NCBI RefSeq assembly: GCF_000739375.1
Contig: NZ_CP006704.1
Coordinates: 1,860,001 to 1,924,000 of the forward strand
Direction of reading: 5' to 3'
Length of the DNA: 64,000 nt
From: Comamonas testosteroni TK102
GTDB lineage: Bacteria; Pseudomonadota; Gammaproteobacteria; Burkholderiales; Burkholderiaceae_C
Positions 39,221-51,014 of this stretch are shown in pieces. The notes beneath the pieces were generated by a model. The model saw only the letters and a list, made by a program, of their open reading frames with translations. It searched no databases and was not told the origin of the DNA. Numbering within the stretch: the stretch's first letter is position 1; each line of letters opens with the position of its first letter. The translations under genes and the position numbers were made by a program.

Positions 39221-40903
39221 TTACTTGTCAGCGTCCAGCTTGGCGCGCAGCAGAGCGCCCAGGCTGGTGGTACCAGCGTTTTCCTTGGAGGACTGAGCCG
39301 ACAGGGAAGCCATGGCGACTTGCTGTTCAGCGTGATCCTTTTGCTTGATGGACAGCTGGATGTTGCGGCTCTTGCGATCCACGTTCACCACCACGGCAGT
39401 CACTTCGTCGCCTTCCTTCAGGACGGAACGAGCATCTTCCACGCGGTCTTGCGAGATTTCGGAAGCGCGCAGGTAGCCGATGATGTCTTCGCCCAGGTCG
39501 ATTTCAGCGCCCTTGGCGTCCACAGTCTTGACCTTGCCGGTCACAACTTGGCCCTTGTCGTTCACGGTCACGAAGGTCGTGAAGGGATCGCTGTCCAGCT
39601 GCTTGATGCCCAGGGAGATGCGCTCGCGCTCAACGTCCACGGCCAGCACGATGGCTTCGACTTCTTGACCCTTCTTGTAGTTACGAACAGCGGCTTCGCC
39701 GGCTTCGTTCCACGACAGGTCAGACAGGTGCACCAGGCCGTCGATACCGGCAGCCAGACCCACGAACACGCCGAAGTCGGTGATGGACTTGATGGGGCCC
39801 TTCACGCGGTCGCCGCGCTTGGTGTTCTGGGCGAATTCTTGCCAGGGGTTAGCCTTGCACTGCTTCATGCCCAGGGAGATGCGACGCTTGTCTTCGTCGA
39901 TTTCCAGAACCATGACTTCCACTTCGTCGCCCAGGGACACGAGCTTGGTGGGAGCAATGTTCTTGTTGGTCCAGTCCATTTCGGAAACGTGCACCAGGCC
40001 TTCGATGCCGGGTTCCAGTTCCACGAATGCGCCGTAGTCAGCAATGTTGGTGACCTTGCCGAACAGACGGGTAGCGGAGGGGTAGCGGCGAGCCACGCCC
40101 ATCCAGGGATCGTCGCCCATTTGCTTCAGACCCAGGGACACGCGGTTCTTTTCGGTGTCGAACTTCAGGATCTTGGCAGTGATTTCCTGACCAGCAGTCA
40201 CCACTTCGGAGGGGTGACGCACACGGCGCCATGCCATGTCGGTGATGTGCAGCAGGCCGTCGATACCGCCCAGGTCCACGAACGCACCGTATTCGGTGAT
40301 GTTCTTGACCACGCCCTGAACGATAGCGCCTTCCTTCAGGGTTTCCATCAGCTTGGCGCGCTCTTCGCCCATGGAAGCTTCCACCACAGCGCGGCGCGAC
40401 AGCACCACGTTGTTGCGCTTGCGATCCAGCTTGATGACCTTGAATTCCAGGGTCTTGTTTTCGTAGGGAGTCAGGTCCTTGATCGGACGTGTGTCGATCA
40501 GCGAACCGGGCAGGAAAGCGCGGATGCCGTTGACCAGAACGGTCAGGCCGCCCTTGACCTTGCCGGAAGTGGTGCCGGTCACGAATTCGCCGGATTCCAG
40601 AGCCTTTTCCAGCGACAGCCAGGAAGCCAGACGCTTGGCGGTGTCACGGGACAGGATGGTGTCGCCGTAGCCGTTTTCGATGGAGCCGATGGCCACGGAC
40701 ACGAAGTCACCCACTTGGACTTCGACTTCGCCCTGGTCGTTCTTGAACTCGTCGAGGGGCACGTAGGCTTCCGACTTCAGGCCGGCGTTCACCACCACGA
40801 AGTTGTGCTCAACGCGCACGACTTCAGCGGTGATAACTTCGCCAGGACGCATTTCGGTGCGTGTCAACGACTCTTCAAAAAGGGCGGCAAAAGATTCAGA
40901 CAT
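39221..40903 (-). CDS. rpsA: 30S ribosomal protein S1
   Basis: Binds mRNA and helps start translation. 560 residues from MSESFAAL at 40903 (AAGGAA upstream); an in-frame upstream extension is not used in the family. Six S1 RNA-binding repeats can be followed, for example [40 protein letters not shown] and [20 protein letters not shown]. Order cmk-rpsA-ihfB is conserved across proteobacteria. Confidence 0.97.
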   Translation of the reverse strand: MSESFAALFEESLTRTEMRPGEVITAEVVRVEHNFVVVNAGLKSEAYVPLDEFKNDQGEVEVQVGDFVSVAIGSIENGYGDTILSRDTAKRLASWLSLEKALESGEFVTGTTSGKVKGGLTVLVNGIRAFLPGSLIDTRPIKDLTPYENKTLEFKVIKLDRKRNNVVLSRRAVVEASMGEERAKLMETLKEGAIVQGVVKNITEYGAFVDLGGIDGLLHITDMAWRRVRHPSEVVTAGQEITAKILKFDTEKNRVSLGLKQMGDDPWMGVARRYPSATRLFGKVTNIADYGAFVELEPGIEGLVHVSEMDWTNKNIAPTKLVSLGDEVEVMVLEIDEDKRRISLGMKQCKANPWQEFAQNTKRGDRVKGPIKSITDFGVFVGLAAGIDGLVHLSDLSWNEAGEAAVRNYKKGQEVEAIVLAVDVERERISLGIKQLDSDPFTTFVTVNDKGQVVTGKVKTVDAKGAEIDLGEDIIGYLRASEISQDRVEDARSVLKEGDEVTAVVVNVDRKSRNIQLSIKQKDHAEQQVAMASLSAQSSKENAGTTSLGALLRAKLDADK

Positions 40904-41101
40904 GTAGTTCCTTGCCCGCAACCAGGTTTCCGCCGGCACCATTGCCAAGCGTTTTTAAGACTGATTGCGGAGGTTGTGGGTTTTTGGGCCCACGGGGTTA
41001 AAGGTTAACAACCTTGCTGCCGGTTCGCGGTCTGCGAAAGCCTGGCATCAAGGGCCAACAAGCCAGATGCGGGGCTGCCTCGAAAACTTCAAGCCGAAGT
41101 C

Positions 41102-43174
41102 TCAAGAGCGGCCAAACGGCTGGCGTTCCTGCCACCACGACAGCACCTGGGCAACCACTTCTTCAATGGTCATTTCGGAGCTGTCGAGCTGCAAAGAATC
41201 CTCGGCGGGCTTGAGCGGAGCGGTGGCGCGATTCATGTCGCGCGCGTCTCTTGCCTCAAGGTCTGCCAAAAGGGTGGACATATTAGCTGAAATTCCTTTG
41301 GAAATCAACTGTTTATATCGGCGCTCCGCGCGGCACTGGGCAGATGCCGACAAATAGACCTTGAGCGGGGCGTGGGGGAAGATGACCGTACCCATGTCGC
41401 GGCCGTCGGCCACCAGTCCCGGCAGAGCCTGGAAGGACAGCTGCAGATCCACCAGCGCGGTGCGCACGGCGGGCAGGGCCGAGACGCGCGAGGCGTTCAT
41501 GCCGGCTTCTTCGCTGCGAATGGCCAGGCTGATGTCCTCGTCGCCGAGCCATACACGCTGCTGCGCATCGAAGCGCACGGGCATGTCCAGCGCCATTTCG
41601 GCAATGGTTTCCTCGTTCGATTCGTCAAGCGTCATGCCGGCACGCGATGCGGCCAGGCCGGTGATGCGATACAGCGCGCCGGAGTCCAGCAGCTGGTAGC
41701 CCAGGGCCCTGGCGACTTCTGCGGCAATCGTGCCCTTGCCGGAGGCCGTGGGCCCGTCGATGCAGATCACGGGAACATGCTCGCGCTCAGCTTCGCTGAC
41801 GGAGAACAGTGCCTCGAAATAGTCGGGAAAGGTCTTGGCCACGCATTTGGGGTCTTCGATGCGCACGGGCAGCTTGGCCGGGTTGAAGGCCGCCAGAGAG
41901 AAGCACATGGCGACGCGGTGGTCGTCATAGGTGTGGATGCTGGCTGCTTTCCAGGCGGCCTTGCCGGCCGGGGGAGTGATGCGGATGTAGTCCGCACCTT
42001 CTTCTACCGAGGCGCCGAGCTTGCGCAGCTCGATCGCCATGGCGGCAATGCGGTCGGTTTCCTTGACGCGCCAGCTGGCGATGTTGCGCAGCGTGGTCAC
42101 GCCGTCGGCATACAGCGCCATGGTGCCCAGCGTCATGGCCGCGTCGGGAATATGGTTGCAATCGAGGTCGATGGCTTTCAGAGGCCAGCTGCCACGGCTG
42201 ACCTGCAGCCAGTTGGGGCCGCTTTCGGTCCGGGCGCCCATGGCCTGGGCGGCCTCGATGAAGCGGATATCGCCCTGGATTGAGTCCTGGCCTACACCCA
42301 GAATGCGGATGCTCTTGGGTTGCGGCGCGTTGTCGGCATCGGCGTCATCGGTGGTGCCGGTGGCAATCGCGCCCAGCGCGATGAAGTAGCTGGCCGACGA
42401 GGCGTCGGCCTCCACATGGATGGCGCCGGGCGACTGGTAGTGGCTGCCAGCGGGGATCACGAAGCGCTGCCAGCGGTCGTTCTTCACGGCAATGCCGAAG
42501 CGCGCCAGCAGCTCCAGCGTGATGTGGATATAGGGCCTGGAGATCAGCTCGCCCACCACCTCGATGGAGATGTCGCGCTGTGCCCCGGGGACATTGGCCA
42601 GCAGGGGCAGGGCCATCAGCAGCGAGGTCAGGAACTGGCTGGAGACATCGCCGCGCACCTTGATGGAGTCGGTGCCCAGCTGGCTGAAGTCGGGCTGGCC
42701 GATCTTCAGGGGCGGAAAGCCTTCGTCCTTCAGATAGTCGATCTTGCAGCCCAGCTGGCGCAGCGCGTCGACCAGGTCGCCGATCGGGCGTTCGTACATC
42801 CGCGGCACGCCGGTCATCTCGAAGTCGCCTCCCAGCACCGACAGCGCCGCAGTCAGCGGGCGCATGGCCGTACCGGCATTGCCCAGGAATAGCGTGGCCG
42901 CAGTGCCGGCCGGCAGCTGACCGCCGATGCCTGTGACCTCAATGGCCCGGCCGGGGGTGACGACGTCCGGGCTGATGCTGCAGCCCAGTTGCTTGAGTCC
43001 GGCCAGCATGACGCGGGTGTCATCCGAATCCAGCAGGTCGTGAATGGTGGTGGTGCCCTGGCTCAGCGCGGCCAGCAGCAGCACGCGATTGGAGATGCTC
43101 TTGGAGCCGGGCAGGCTGACGGTGCCATTGGCGGAGTCCAGTGCGGGCAGATCCAGAAATTCGGTGGTGAACAT
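41102..43174 (-). CDS. aroA-cmk: Fused 3-phosphoshikimate 1-carboxyvinyltransferase / cytidylate kinase
   Basis: One 690-residue reading frame joining two normally separate enzymes. Residues 1 to ~455 are EPSP synthase ([20 protein letters not shown] near the N-terminus; [29 protein letters not shown] near the end), the sixth step of the shikimate pathway. From about 460 a complete CMP kinase follows with the P-loop [19 protein letters not shown] and [13 protein letters not shown]. The join [19 protein letters not shown] to VPVICIDG has no internal start or stop. In related bacteria aroA and cmk are adjacent, so this is a fusion of neighbours. It sits between tyrA and rpsA. Confidence 0.95.
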   Translation of the reverse strand: MFTTEFLDLPALDSANGTVSLPGSKSISNRVLLLAALSQGTTTIHDLLDSDDTRVMLAGLKQLGCSISPDVVTPGRAIEVTGIGGQLPAGTAATLFLGNAGTAMRPLTAALSVLGGDFEMTGVPRMYERPIGDLVDALRQLGCKIDYLKDEGFPPLKIGQPDFSQLGTDSIKVRGDVSSQFLTSLLMALPLLANVPGAQRDISIEVVGELISRPYIHITLELLARFGIAVKNDRWQRFVIPAGSHYQSPGAIHVEADASSASYFIALGAIATGTTDDADADNAPQPKSIRILGVGQDSIQGDIRFIEAAQAMGARTESGPNWLQVSRGSWPLKAIDLDCNHIPDAAMTLGTMALYADGVTTLRNIASWRVKETDRIAAMAIELRKLGASVEEGADYIRITPPAGKAAWKAASIHTYDDHRVAMCFSLAAFNPAKLPVRIEDPKCVAKTFPDYFEALFSVSEAEREHVPVICIDGPTASGKGTIAAEVARALGYQLLDSGALYRITGLAASRAGMTLDESNEETIAEMALDMPVRFDAQQRVWLGDEDISLAIRSEEAGMNASRVSALPAVRTALVDLQLSFQALPGLVADGRDMGTVIFPHAPLKVYLSASAQCRAERRYKQLISKGISANMSTLLADLEARDARDMNRATAPLKPAEDSLQLDSSEMTIEEVVAQVLSWWQERQPFGRS

Positions 43175-43280
43175 AAAACTCTCGTAACCCCTGCGCAGCC
43201 TGGCTGCTTCGACACCGGGCTGCGCGGCGGGCGTTTCCCGGTGTCTGTGGCGGTTGGGTGAATAGATCGACGCCGCTAGT

Positions 43281-44177
43281 TTAAGAGCCTCGCTTGCCGC
43301 CCATGGTCCATTCGGCGCGCGCGGCGCTGGCCAGGGTCAGGCGATCCTGCAGGCCCTGGCCGTCGTTGGCCTGCATCAGCCCTTCGAGCTGCTCCAGCGC
43401 CTGGCGGAACTGGCGCGACTGGGTCAGCACCTGATCGCGGTTGGCCAGCAGCACATCGCGCCAGAGCTTGGGGTCGCCTGCACCGATGCGCGTGAAATCG
43501 CGAAAGCCGGGCCCGGCCAGCGCCAGCATATCGTCGGCACCGGGTTGGTTCAGTACGCTTTGCATCATGGCAAATGCCAGCAGATGGGGCAGGTGGCTGA
43601 CGGTGGCGAGTGCGCTGTCATGGGCCTCGGGCGACATGGCTGTGACCTTGCATCCGAGGGCCTGCCACAGCGCCTGGGCCTTGGCCAGATGCGCAGTCAG
43701 CGTGCGCTCCGTCGGGGTCAGCACGACCTGGGCGCCTTGGTAGAGCTTGACATCGGCGTGTTCCACGCCGGCCACTTCCTTGCCGGTGATGGGGTGGGCG
43801 GGCACAAAGCTGCCGATCTGGTCGCGCAGCGCCGAACGTGCGGCCTGCACCACATCGACCTTGGTGGATCCTACGTCCATGATCATCATCTGGGGTGTGA
43901 CCAGATGCTTGATGGACTTGAGTGTGGCCTCGGTGGCCGCCACGGGCACGGCCAGCAGCACCAGATCGGCGCCGGCAGCCGCCAGCAGGGCGGAAGGTGC
44001 CTCCACGTCGATCACGCCCATCTGGCGGGCGCGTTCGGTGGTCGAGGGCGATTTGCTGTAGCCCACCACGCGCCTGACCAGGCCGGCCTTCTTGAGTGCC
44101 AGAGCGAAGGAGCCGCCCATCAATCCGCAGCCGATCAAGCCGAGCTGCTCGAACGGCTGCAATTCCTGAGCTGCCAT
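43281..44177 (-). CDS. tyrA: Prephenate dehydrogenase
   Basis: Oxidises prephenate to 4-hydroxyphenylpyruvate for tyrosine synthesis. 298 residues; NAD-binding [16 protein letters not shown] near the N-terminus, then [14 protein letters not shown] and [18 protein letters not shown] with the substrate-binding His. The ATG at 44177 shares its A with the stop of pheA (TGATG), so the two are coupled. There is no chorismate mutase domain; PheA carries it. Confidence 0.94.
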   Translation of the reverse strand: MAAQELQPFEQLGLIGCGLMGGSFALALKKAGLVRRVVGYSKSPSTTERARQMGVIDVEAPSALLAAAGADLVLLAVPVAATEATLKSIKHLVTPQMMIMDVGSTKVDVVQAARSALRDQIGSFVPAHPITGKEVAGVEHADVKLYQGAQVVLTPTERTLTAHLAKAQALWQALGCKVTAMSPEAHDSALATVSHLPHLLAFAMMQSVLNQPGADDMLALAGPGFRDFTRIGAGDPKLWRDVLLANRDQVLTQSRQFRQALEQLEGLMQANDGQGLQDRLTLASAARAEWTMGGKRGS

Positions 44178-45277
44178 CACTTGCTCACCGGGTAGGTGCC
44201 CAGTACCTTGTAGAACGCGCACAGGCCCTGCAGCTCCTGCAGGGCGGCGGCCACATTGGCCTGGGCCGGGTGGCCTTCGATGTCGATGTAGAAGTAATAC
44301 TCCCATTGGCCGGTGCGGGCCGGACGCGACTCGAAGCGCGTCATCGAGACGCCATGCCTCTTCAGCGGCACCAGCAGGTCATGCACGGCGCCGGCGGTGT
44401 TGGGCACCGAGACCACCAGGCTGGTGCAGTCGCTGCCGCTGGGCGCGGCCGTGGCCAGGGTGTGCGGCAGGCAGATGACGGCGAAACGCGTGCGGTTGTA
44501 GGCATCGTCCTGGATCGCGTGGCTGACGATGTGCAGGCCGAACTGCTGGGCGGCACGTTCGCCGGCAATGCCGGCCCAGTTGGGGTGCAGGGCCGCCAGG
44601 CGCGCGCCTTCGGCATTGCTCTCCACTGGGCGACGTTCGGCATGGGGCAGATGCTTGGACAGCCAGCCCTGGCACTGGGCCAGAGCCTGGGGGTGGGCGG
44701 CTACGACTTCGATGCCGTCCAGCGTATTGCTGGTGCGCATCAGGTTGTGGCGGATCAGCATGCTGACCTCGCCCACCACATGGCAGGGCGTGTGCAGGAA
44801 CATGTCCAGCGAGCGCGTGACCACGCCCTCGTTGGAGTTCTCCACGCCCACCACGCCGTACTGGGCGCTGCCGGCGGCCGTGGCATGAAAGACTTCCTCG
44901 AAGCTGTTGCAGTACATCAGGTCGGCCGCGCCGCCGAAGTACTGGATCGCCGCTTCCTCGCAGAAGGTGCCGGCAGGGCCGAGCACGGCCACGCGCTGGG
45001 GGGATTCCAGCGCCAGGCAGGCCGACATGATCTCGCGCCAGATGGCGGCCACATGCGCGCCCTTGAGCGGGCCGGGGTTGTTGGACTTGATCTTCTCGAT
45101 CACCTGGGCCACGCGGTCCGGGCGGAAGAAGGCCGAGCCTTCCTTCTTCTTGAGCTCGCCCACCTGCTCGGCCACATGGGCGCGCTGGTTGACCAGCTCC
45201 AGCAACTGGCGGTCCAGGGAGTCGATCTGGTTGCGCAGCGACAACAGCTCGGGGCTGGCTTGGGGTTCTTGGCTCAT
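44177..45277 (-). CDS. pheA: Bifunctional chorismate mutase / prephenate dehydratase
   Basis: Makes phenylpyruvate for phenylalanine synthesis. 366 residues: chorismate mutase (~1-95, LRNQIDSLDRQLLELVNQRA), prephenate dehydratase (~100-275, VAVLGPAGTFCEEAA; the catalytic TRF in YNRTRFAVI) and an ACT domain with the phenylalanine-binding ESRP motif (MTRFESRPARTGQWEYYFYI), indicating feedback control. Start ATG 45277 with GAGAG upstream. It lies downstream of serC. Confidence 0.95.
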   Translation of the reverse strand: MSQEPQASPELLSLRNQIDSLDRQLLELVNQRAHVAEQVGELKKKEGSAFFRPDRVAQVIEKIKSNNPGPLKGAHVAAIWREIMSACLALESPQRVAVLGPAGTFCEEAAIQYFGGAADLMYCNSFEEVFHATAAGSAQYGVVGVENSNEGVVTRSLDMFLHTPCHVVGEVSMLIRHNLMRTSNTLDGIEVVAAHPQALAQCQGWLSKHLPHAERRPVESNAEGARLAALHPNWAGIAGERAAQQFGLHIVSHAIQDDAYNRTRFAVICLPHTLATAAPSGSDCTSLVVSVPNTAGAVHDLLVPLKRHGVSMTRFESRPARTGQWEYYFYIDIEGHPAQANVAAALQELQGLCAFYKVLGTYPVSK

Positions 45278-45340
45278 GAATCTCTCAAATTTCGTAGCTG
45301 CTGACGCAAGTTGCACAAGGATTTCAGGCCAAAACCTTGT

Positions 45341-45380
45341 TGAAGTGCTTGCAGATAAAGCGCCGGCAGCTCATCTTTTT
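45341..45380. repeat. Dispersed intergenic palindrome, copy 6
   Basis: Minus-strand reading GATGAGCTGCCGGCGCTTT then ATCTGCAAGCACTTCA, close to copy 2. A second, weaker copy (CGTAGCTGCTGACGCAAG) adjoins at about 45290-45333, so the serC-pheA gap is largely made of these elements. Confidence 0.55.
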
Positions 45381-45399
45381 ACAAGGCTAAAGGCGGGGC

Positions 45400-46509
45400 T
45401 CAGGCCTGACGTTGCTCGAAGTCCCGCATGTAGTCGACCAGCGCCTGCACGCCTTCGATGGGCATGGCGTTGTAGATGCTGGCGCGCATGCCGCCCACGG
45501 ACTTGTGGCCCTTGAGCTGCAGCAGGCCGGCTTGCTTGGCGCCGGCCAGGAAGGCGTCGTTGCGCGACTCATCATGAAGGAAGAACGGAATGTTCATGCG
45601 CGAGCGGCAGTTCGCGGCCACCTTGTTCACATAGAACGAGGACTGGTCCACATAGTCATAGAACAGCTTGGCCTTGGCGATGTTGCGCGCTTCCATGGCT
45701 GCCACGCCGCTGAGGCTGCCTTCCGTCTGGCGCTTGAGCCACTGGAAGGTCAGGCCGGCCATGTAGATGCCCCAGGTGGGAGGCGTGTTGTACATGCTGC
45801 CGTTGTCGGCCACGGTTTTGTAATCAAACGCCGAGGGGCAGACGGGCAGGGCATGGCCGAGCAGGTCTTCGCGCACGATGACGATGGTCAGGCCTGCGGG
45901 GCCGATGTTCTTCTGCGCGCCGCCAAAGGCCAGGCCCACGCGGCTCCAGTCGATGGAGCGCGAGGCCACATGCGAGGAGAAGTCGATGACCAGGGGCGCA
46001 TCCGAGCCCAGGGCCTGGAGGTCGGGCAGCTCGTGGAACTCCACGCCGTGAATGGTCTCGTTGCTGCAGATGTGCACGTAGCTGGCGCCGCGGCTCAGAT
46101 TCCAGCTGCTGGCGGCGGGAATCGTGGTGTAGTTGCTGTCCTTGGCGGTGGCGGCCACATTGGCATCGCTGGCGTACTTGGCGGCTTCCTTGGCCGACTT
46201 CTGACTCCAGCTGCCGGTCACCACAAAGTCCACCACGCCGGCGCGCGACAGATTCATGGGCACGATGGCGTTTTCGGCAATGCCGCCGCCTTGCATGAAC
46301 AGGATCTTGAAGTGGGCGGGCACGGCCAGCAGCTCGCGCAGATCGGCTTCGGCGGCTTCGTAGATGCTGATGAATTCCTTGCCGCGGTGGCTCATTTCCA
46401 TCACCCCCATGCCGGAGCCGTGCCAGTCCAGCATTTCGGCGGCTGCGGTTTGCAGCACTTCTTCAGGGATGGCGGCGGGGCCTGCGGAGAAGTTAAAAGG
46501 GCGGTTCAT
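45400..46509 (-). CDS. serC: Phosphoserine aminotransferase
   Basis: PLP enzyme making 3-phosphoserine (serine synthesis) and acting in pyridoxal phosphate synthesis. 369 residues from [15 protein letters not shown] at 46509. Family motifs are [30 protein letters not shown] and the PLP lysine near residue 200 in [14 protein letters not shown]. It lies in the gyrA-serC-pheA-tyrA series. Confidence 0.96.
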   Translation of the reverse strand: MNRPFNFSAGPAAIPEEVLQTAAAEMLDWHGSGMGVMEMSHRGKEFISIYEAAEADLRELLAVPAHFKILFMQGGGIAENAIVPMNLSRAGVVDFVVTGSWSQKSAKEAAKYASDANVAATAKDSNYTTIPAASSWNLSRGASYVHICSNETIHGVEFHELPDLQALGSDAPLVIDFSSHVASRSIDWSRVGLAFGGAQKNIGPAGLTIVIVREDLLGHALPVCPSAFDYKTVADNGSMYNTPPTWGIYMAGLTFQWLKRQTEGSLSGVAAMEARNIAKAKLFYDYVDQSSFYVNKVAANCRSRMNIPFFLHDESRNDAFLAGAKQAGLLQLKGHKSVGGMRASIYNAMPIEGVQALVDYMRDFEQRQA

Positions 46510-46527
46510 CAGATTTACGCTCAAAAC

Positions 46528-46570
46528 ATGTGAAAGCGCTTGTCTAGCTTGCGCTTTCAGCTATCAAAAC
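46528..46570. repeat. Dispersed intergenic palindrome, copy 7
   Basis: Minus-strand reading TTTTGATAGCTGAAAGCGC, spacer, AAGCGCTTTC, in the gyrA-serC gap. Confidence 0.6.
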
Positions 46571-46637
46571 ATTGGGCCACGGGCATGGATCATGCCCGTG
46601 GCGTCCTGTCCGTATCGGGGCCGCCGGGGCTGGCCGA

Positions 46638-49334
46638 TCAGGATGCGTCGCCGGACTCGGCTGGGCCTTCGGCAGCGGCGCTGCCGGAGTCTTCGGCTTC
46701 GCCGTCCTCGCCGGCACCGTCGTTCGCATCATTTTCGACGATGCGCTGCAGGCCGATGAGCTTGGCGCCGGCGTCCAGATTGATCAGCGTCACGCCCTGC
46801 GTGGCACGGCCCAGCTCGCGGATTTCCGCCACCCGGGTACGCACCAGCACGCCGGTGTCGGTGATCAGCATGATCTCGTCCTCGGGCGCCACCAGGGTGG
46901 CGGCCACCACCTTGCCGTTGCGCTCGGACTGCTGGATTGCAATCATGCCCTTGGTGCCGCGGCCGTGGCGCGTATATTCGCTGATGGCCGTGCGCTTGCC
47001 GTAGCCGTTTTCGGTGGCGGTCAGCACGCTTTGCGAGCCCGCCACCACATTGCCCGTGCCGTCGTCGGCCTCGGCGACCAGCATGGCGATCACGTTCTGA
47101 TGCTCCTCGATGTTCATGCCGCGCACGCCGCGCGCATTGCGGCCCATGGGGCGCACATCGTTCTCGTCAAAGCGCACTGCCTTGCCGCCGTCGCTGAACA
47201 GCATCACATCATGCTTGCCGTCGGTCAGCGCGGCGCCGATCAGGTAGTCGCCTTCGTCCAGGCCCACTGCAATGATGCCGGCCTTGCGCGGGTTGCTGAA
47301 CTCGGTCAGCGCCGTCTTCTTGACGGTGCCCATGCTGGTGGCCATGAAGACGTAGTGATCTTCGGGGAAGCTGCGGTTTTCGCCGGTCAGCGGCAGCACC
47401 ACGTTGATCTTCTCGCCGTCCTGCAGCGGGAACATGTTGACGATGGGGCGACCACGCGAGCCGCGCGAGCCCGAGGGCACTTCCCAGACCTTGAGCCAGT
47501 ACATGCGGCCACGGTTGGAGAAGCACAGCAGATAGTCGTGCGTGTTGGCGATGAAGAGCTGGTCGATCCAGTCGTCTTCCTTGGTGGCCGTGGCCTGCTT
47601 GCCGCGGCCGCCGCGCTTTTGCGAGCGGTACTCGGACAGGGGCTGGCTCTTGATGTAGCCGGTGTGCGAGAGCGTCACCACCATGTCGGTGGGCGTGATC
47701 AGATCTTCGGTGGACAGGTCTTGCGCGCTGTACTCGACGGTGGAACGACGCTCGCCCTTCTTGGACTGACCGAACTCGGCCTTCACGGCGTTGAGTTCTT
47801 CGCCAATGATGATGGAGACGCGCTCGGGCTTGGCCAGGATGTCCAGCAGGTCTTCGATGACCGACATGATGTCCTTGTACTCGGCCACGATCTTGTCTTG
47901 CTCCAGGCCGGTCAGGCGCTGCAGACGCATCTGCAGAATTTCCTGGGCCTGGGTTTCGGACAGGCGGTACAGGCCGTTGCCCTGCATGCCGAATTCGACT
48001 TCCAGGCCTTCGGGGCGGTAGTCGTCGGCATTGACCACACCGCCGTCGGTGCGCGTGCGGGTGAGCATCTCGCGCACCAGCTTGCTGTCCCAGGATTTTT
48101 CCATCAGCGCCGCCTTGGCCACGGGAGGTGTGGGAGCGTTGCGGATGATGGCGATGAAGTCGTCGATATTGGCCAGCGCGACGGCGAGACCTTCCAGTAC
48201 ATGGCCGCGGTCGCGCGCCTTGCGCAGCTCAAACACGGTGCGGCGGGTCACCACTTCGCGGCGGTGCTCCAGGAAGACCTGGATCAGATCCTTCAGATTG
48301 CAGAGCTTGGGCTGGCCGTTGACCAGCGCCACCATGTTCATGCCGAAGGTGTCTTGCAGCTGGGTCAGCTTGTAGAGGTTGTTGAGGACCACCTCGGGCA
48401 CTTCGCCGCGCTTCAATTCGATCACCAGGCGCATGCCGGACTTGTCCGACTCGTCCTGGATATGGCTGATGCCCTCGATCTTCTTTTCGTGCACCAGCTC
48501 GGCCATGCGCTCCTGCAGCGTCTTCTTGTTGACCTGGTAGGGCAGCTCGTCAACGATGATGGACTGGCGCTGGCCCTTGTCGATATCCTCGAAGTGGCAC
48601 TTGGCACGCATCACTACGCGCCCGCGCCCCGTGCGATAGCCTTCCTTGACGCCGTTGATGCCGTAGATGATGCCGGCCGTGGGGAAGTCCGGCGCGGGAA
48701 TGATCTCCATCAGCTCGTCAATCGAGGCATCGGGGTTCTGCAGCAAATGCAGGCAGCCGTCCACCACCTCGTTGAGGTTGTGCGGCGGAATGTTCGTGGC
48801 CATGCCCACGGCAATGCCCGAGGAGCCGTTGACCAGCAGGTTGGGCAGGCGGCTGGGCAGCACGAGTGGCTCGCTCTCGGAGCCGTCGTAGTTGGGGCCG
48901 AAGTCCACGGTCTCCTTGTCGATGTCGCCCAGCATTTCATGAGCGATCTTGGACAGGCGGATTTCGGTGTAACGCATGGCGGCGGCACTATCGCCGTCCA
49001 CCGAGCCGAAGTTGCCCTGACCATCGACCAGCATGTGGCGCAGCGAGAAGTCCTGCGCCATGCGCACGATGGTGTCATAGACCGCGCTGTCGCCGTGAGG
49101 GTGGTACTTACCGATCACGTCACCGACGATACGCGCCGACTTCTTGTAGGGGCGGTTCCAGTCGTTATTGAGTTCGTGCATGGCGTACAGAACGCGGCGA
49201 TGCACGGGCTTGAGGCCGTCACGCGCATCAGGAAGCGCCCGGCCCACGATCACGCTCATGGCGTAATCGAGATAACTGCGACGCATCTCCTCTTCAAGGC
49301 TGATGGGCAGAGTTTCTTTAGCAAACTGGGTCAT
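46638..49334 (-). CDS. gyrA: DNA gyrase subunit A
   Basis: Breakage-rejoining subunit of gyrase. 898 residues starting [20 protein letters not shown]. Numbering equals E. coli in this part: catalytic Tyr122 (AAMRYTEIR), and the quinolone-resistance region [19 protein letters not shown] with Ser83 and Asp87, the fluoroquinolone-susceptible residues. The C-terminal beta-pinwheel includes the GyrA box QKRGGRGK, and the tail is acidic ([20 protein letters not shown]). Confidence 0.97.
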   Translation of the reverse strand: MTQFAKETLPISLEEEMRRSYLDYAMSVIVGRALPDARDGLKPVHRRVLYAMHELNNDWNRPYKKSARIVGDVIGKYHPHGDSAVYDTIVRMAQDFSLRHMLVDGQGNFGSVDGDSAAAMRYTEIRLSKIAHEMLGDIDKETVDFGPNYDGSESEPLVLPSRLPNLLVNGSSGIAVGMATNIPPHNLNEVVDGCLHLLQNPDASIDELMEIIPAPDFPTAGIIYGINGVKEGYRTGRGRVVMRAKCHFEDIDKGQRQSIIVDELPYQVNKKTLQERMAELVHEKKIEGISHIQDESDKSGMRLVIELKRGEVPEVVLNNLYKLTQLQDTFGMNMVALVNGQPKLCNLKDLIQVFLEHRREVVTRRTVFELRKARDRGHVLEGLAVALANIDDFIAIIRNAPTPPVAKAALMEKSWDSKLVREMLTRTRTDGGVVNADDYRPEGLEVEFGMQGNGLYRLSETQAQEILQMRLQRLTGLEQDKIVAEYKDIMSVIEDLLDILAKPERVSIIIGEELNAVKAEFGQSKKGERRSTVEYSAQDLSTEDLITPTDMVVTLSHTGYIKSQPLSEYRSQKRGGRGKQATATKEDDWIDQLFIANTHDYLLCFSNRGRMYWLKVWEVPSGSRGSRGRPIVNMFPLQDGEKINVVLPLTGENRSFPEDHYVFMATSMGTVKKTALTEFSNPRKAGIIAVGLDEGDYLIGAALTDGKHDVMLFSDGGKAVRFDENDVRPMGRNARGVRGMNIEEHQNVIAMLVAEADDGTGNVVAGSQSVLTATENGYGKRTAISEYTRHGRGTKGMIAIQQSERNGKVVAATLVAPEDEIMLITDTGVLVRTRVAEIRELGRATQGVTLINLDAGAKLIGLQRIVENDANDGAGEDGEAEDSGSAAAEGPAESGDAS

Positions 49335-49445
49335 GTCTAGTGATACTTTGACGGCTGGAAAATAGCCATTTTAGGTCGAATGGCGTGTGGCAGCAGAGCA
49401 ACATAACTGAGGAATTACATAGCTGTCCTACTTGTTGGTGCCTAG

Positions 49446-49475
49446 TTGACAACACTCTTGCATGTTACGTATGGC
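49446..49475 (+). promoter_or_regulatory. Predicted promoter of the OmpA-family gene
   Basis: TTGACA followed after 18 nt by TATGGC, about 90 bp before the start codon, in the gap to the divergent gyrA. Confidence 0.45.
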
Positions 49476-49563
49476 ACAATCATTTCAACGTTTTTGGTGA
49501 TGGTCACTGATGACGTCCACAGATTCGCAGCCCTGCTGCGGCTTTTTCCCCAAGAGGAGAACC

Positions 49564-50211
49564 ATGAAGAAACTGAACAAAGTGGCGATGTTGTTTGCCT
49601 CTGCTGCCCTCGTGACAGCCGCTGGCGCACAAGTGAAGGCTGCTGACGGTGGCAAGACTATCGACAACTGGCAAAACGGCACCAGCGAACTGGTGTGGAA
49701 GAACGGCACGAACGAATTGTGCTGGCGCGATGCCAACTGGACTCCTGCTACTGCCGCTGTTGATTGCGACGGTGCTCTGAAGGCCCAGGTCACTGCAGCT
49801 CCTGCTCCCGCCGTTGTGCCTCCCGCTCCTGTGGCTCCCCAGCCTGCAGTGGCATCCAAGGTTACCTACTCTGCTGACGCTTTCTTCGACTTCGACAAGT
49901 CTGTGCTGAAGCCCGCAGGCAAGGCCAAGCTGGATGACCTGACCGGCAAGATCAAGGACATCAACCTGGAAGTCATCATCGCCGTGGGTCACACCGACTC
50001 CATCGGTTCCGATGCTTACAACCAGAAGCTGTCGGTGCGTCGCGCTGAAGCTGTGAAGGCTTACCTGGTGTCCAAGGGCATCGAAAAGAGCCGCGTGTAC
50101 ACCGAAGGCAAGGGCAAGAAGCAACCCGTGGCAAGCAACGCCACTGCTGCTGGTCGCGCTCAAAACCGTCGCGTGGAAATCGAAGTTGTGGGCACCAAGG
50201 CTGCTCAGTAA
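49564..50211 (+). CDS. OmpA-family peptidoglycan-binding envelope protein
   Basis: 215 residues. AGAGGAGA precedes the ATG. Signal peptide MKKLNKVAMLFASAALVTAA, a short N-terminal region with WKNGTNELCWRDANWTP (two Cys), a Pro/Ala-rich linker (~80-100), then the OmpA-C domain: FFDFDKSVLKPAGKAKLDDL, VGHTDSIGSDAYNQKLSVRR and AQNRRVEIEV, with the Asp/Arg pair that grips peptidoglycan. There is no N-terminal beta-barrel, as in the short Comamonadaceae OmpA-like proteins. Strong terminator follows; likely abundant. Confidence 0.92.
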   Translation: MKKLNKVAMLFASAALVTAAGAQVKAADGGKTIDNWQNGTSELVWKNGTNELCWRDANWTPATAAVDCDGALKAQVTAAPAPAVVPPAPVAPQPAVASKVTYSADAFFDFDKSVLKPAGKAKLDDLTGKIKDINLEVIIAVGHTDSIGSDAYNQKLSVRRAEAVKAYLVSKGIEKSRVYTEGKGKKQPVASNATAAGRAQNRRVEIEVVGTKAAQ

Positions 50212-50228
50212 TCTTTCGATTGCTACAC

Positions 50229-50257
50229 AAAAAAGCCCCGGCAACGGGGCTTTTTTT
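50229..50257 (+). terminator. Terminator after the OmpA-family gene
   Basis: AAAAAAGCCCCG / CGGGGCTTTTTTT with a short loop. Confidence 0.9.
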
Positions 50258-50295
50258 ATGCCCGATCCATCGTGGTAATCGCGGACAATGGCGGC

Positions 50296-51009
50296 ATGAG
50301 CAACACTATCAATGCCGACCCGGCAGAACTGGAAAAATTCTCCAGCCTGGCCCATCGCTGGTGGGATCCCGAGAGTGAATTCAAGCCACTGCATCAGATC
50401 AACCCCCTGAGACTGGATTGGATCAACGCCCAGGCGCCCCTGGCGAACCAGCGTGTGCTGGATGTGGGTTGCGGCGGCGGCATTCTGGCAGACTCCATGG
50501 CGCGCAAAGGAGCCAAGGTGGTGGGTATCGACCTGGCAACCAAGGCTTTGCGCGTGGCGCAGTTGCATGCTCTGGAAACGGGCACGCCCAATATTCAGTA
50601 CCATGAGGTCAGCGTCGAGCAGCTGGCGCAGGAGCAGCCGGCCAGCTTTGATGTGGTGACCTGCATGGAAATGCTGGAGCATGTGCCCGATCCCGCATCC
50701 ATCGTGCGGGCCTGTGCTCAGTTGGTCAAACCTGGTGGCTGGGTGTTCTTTTCCACCATCAACCGCAATGCCAAGGCATTTGCGCTGGCGATCGTGGCTG
50801 CCGAATACATGCTCAAGATGATCCCCAAGGGCACGCATGAATACGGCAAGCTGCTGCGCCCCAGCGAGCTGGCTCGCTTTGCGCGCGAAGCAGGCCTGGA
50901 TGCCCAGGGCACCAAGGGCATGGAGCACAACCCGATCTCGGGGCGCTACTGGCTGAGCAATGACACCTCGGTCAATTACATGCTGGCAACACGCCGCCCT
51001 CAGGAGTGA
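50296..51009 (+). CDS. ubiG: Ubiquinone biosynthesis O-methyltransferase
   Basis: Performs both O-methylations in ubiquinone synthesis using S-adenosylmethionine. 237 residues from [20 protein letters not shown]; the [19 protein letters not shown] block is UbiG-specific and [16 protein letters not shown] is the SAM-binding motif I. It ends 5 bp before gph, which follows in the same direction, a common pair in proteobacteria. Confidence 0.95.
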   Translation: MSNTINADPAELEKFSSLAHRWWDPESEFKPLHQINPLRLDWINAQAPLANQRVLDVGCGGGILADSMARKGAKVVGIDLATKALRVAQLHALETGTPNIQYHEVSVEQLAQEQPASFDVVTCMEMLEHVPDPASIVRACAQLVKPGGWVFFSTINRNAKAFALAIVAAEYMLKMIPKGTHEYGKLLRPSELARFAREAGLDAQGTKGMEHNPISGRYWLSNDTSVNYMLATRRPQE

Positions 51010-51014
51010 CAGTC

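Noticed and set aside
46572..49340. A 922-codon open frame on the plus strand opposite gyrA
   Set aside because: Exact antisense of a complete gyrA; long His/Ala/Gly-rich frame caused by high GC codon bias, no ribosome site or family.
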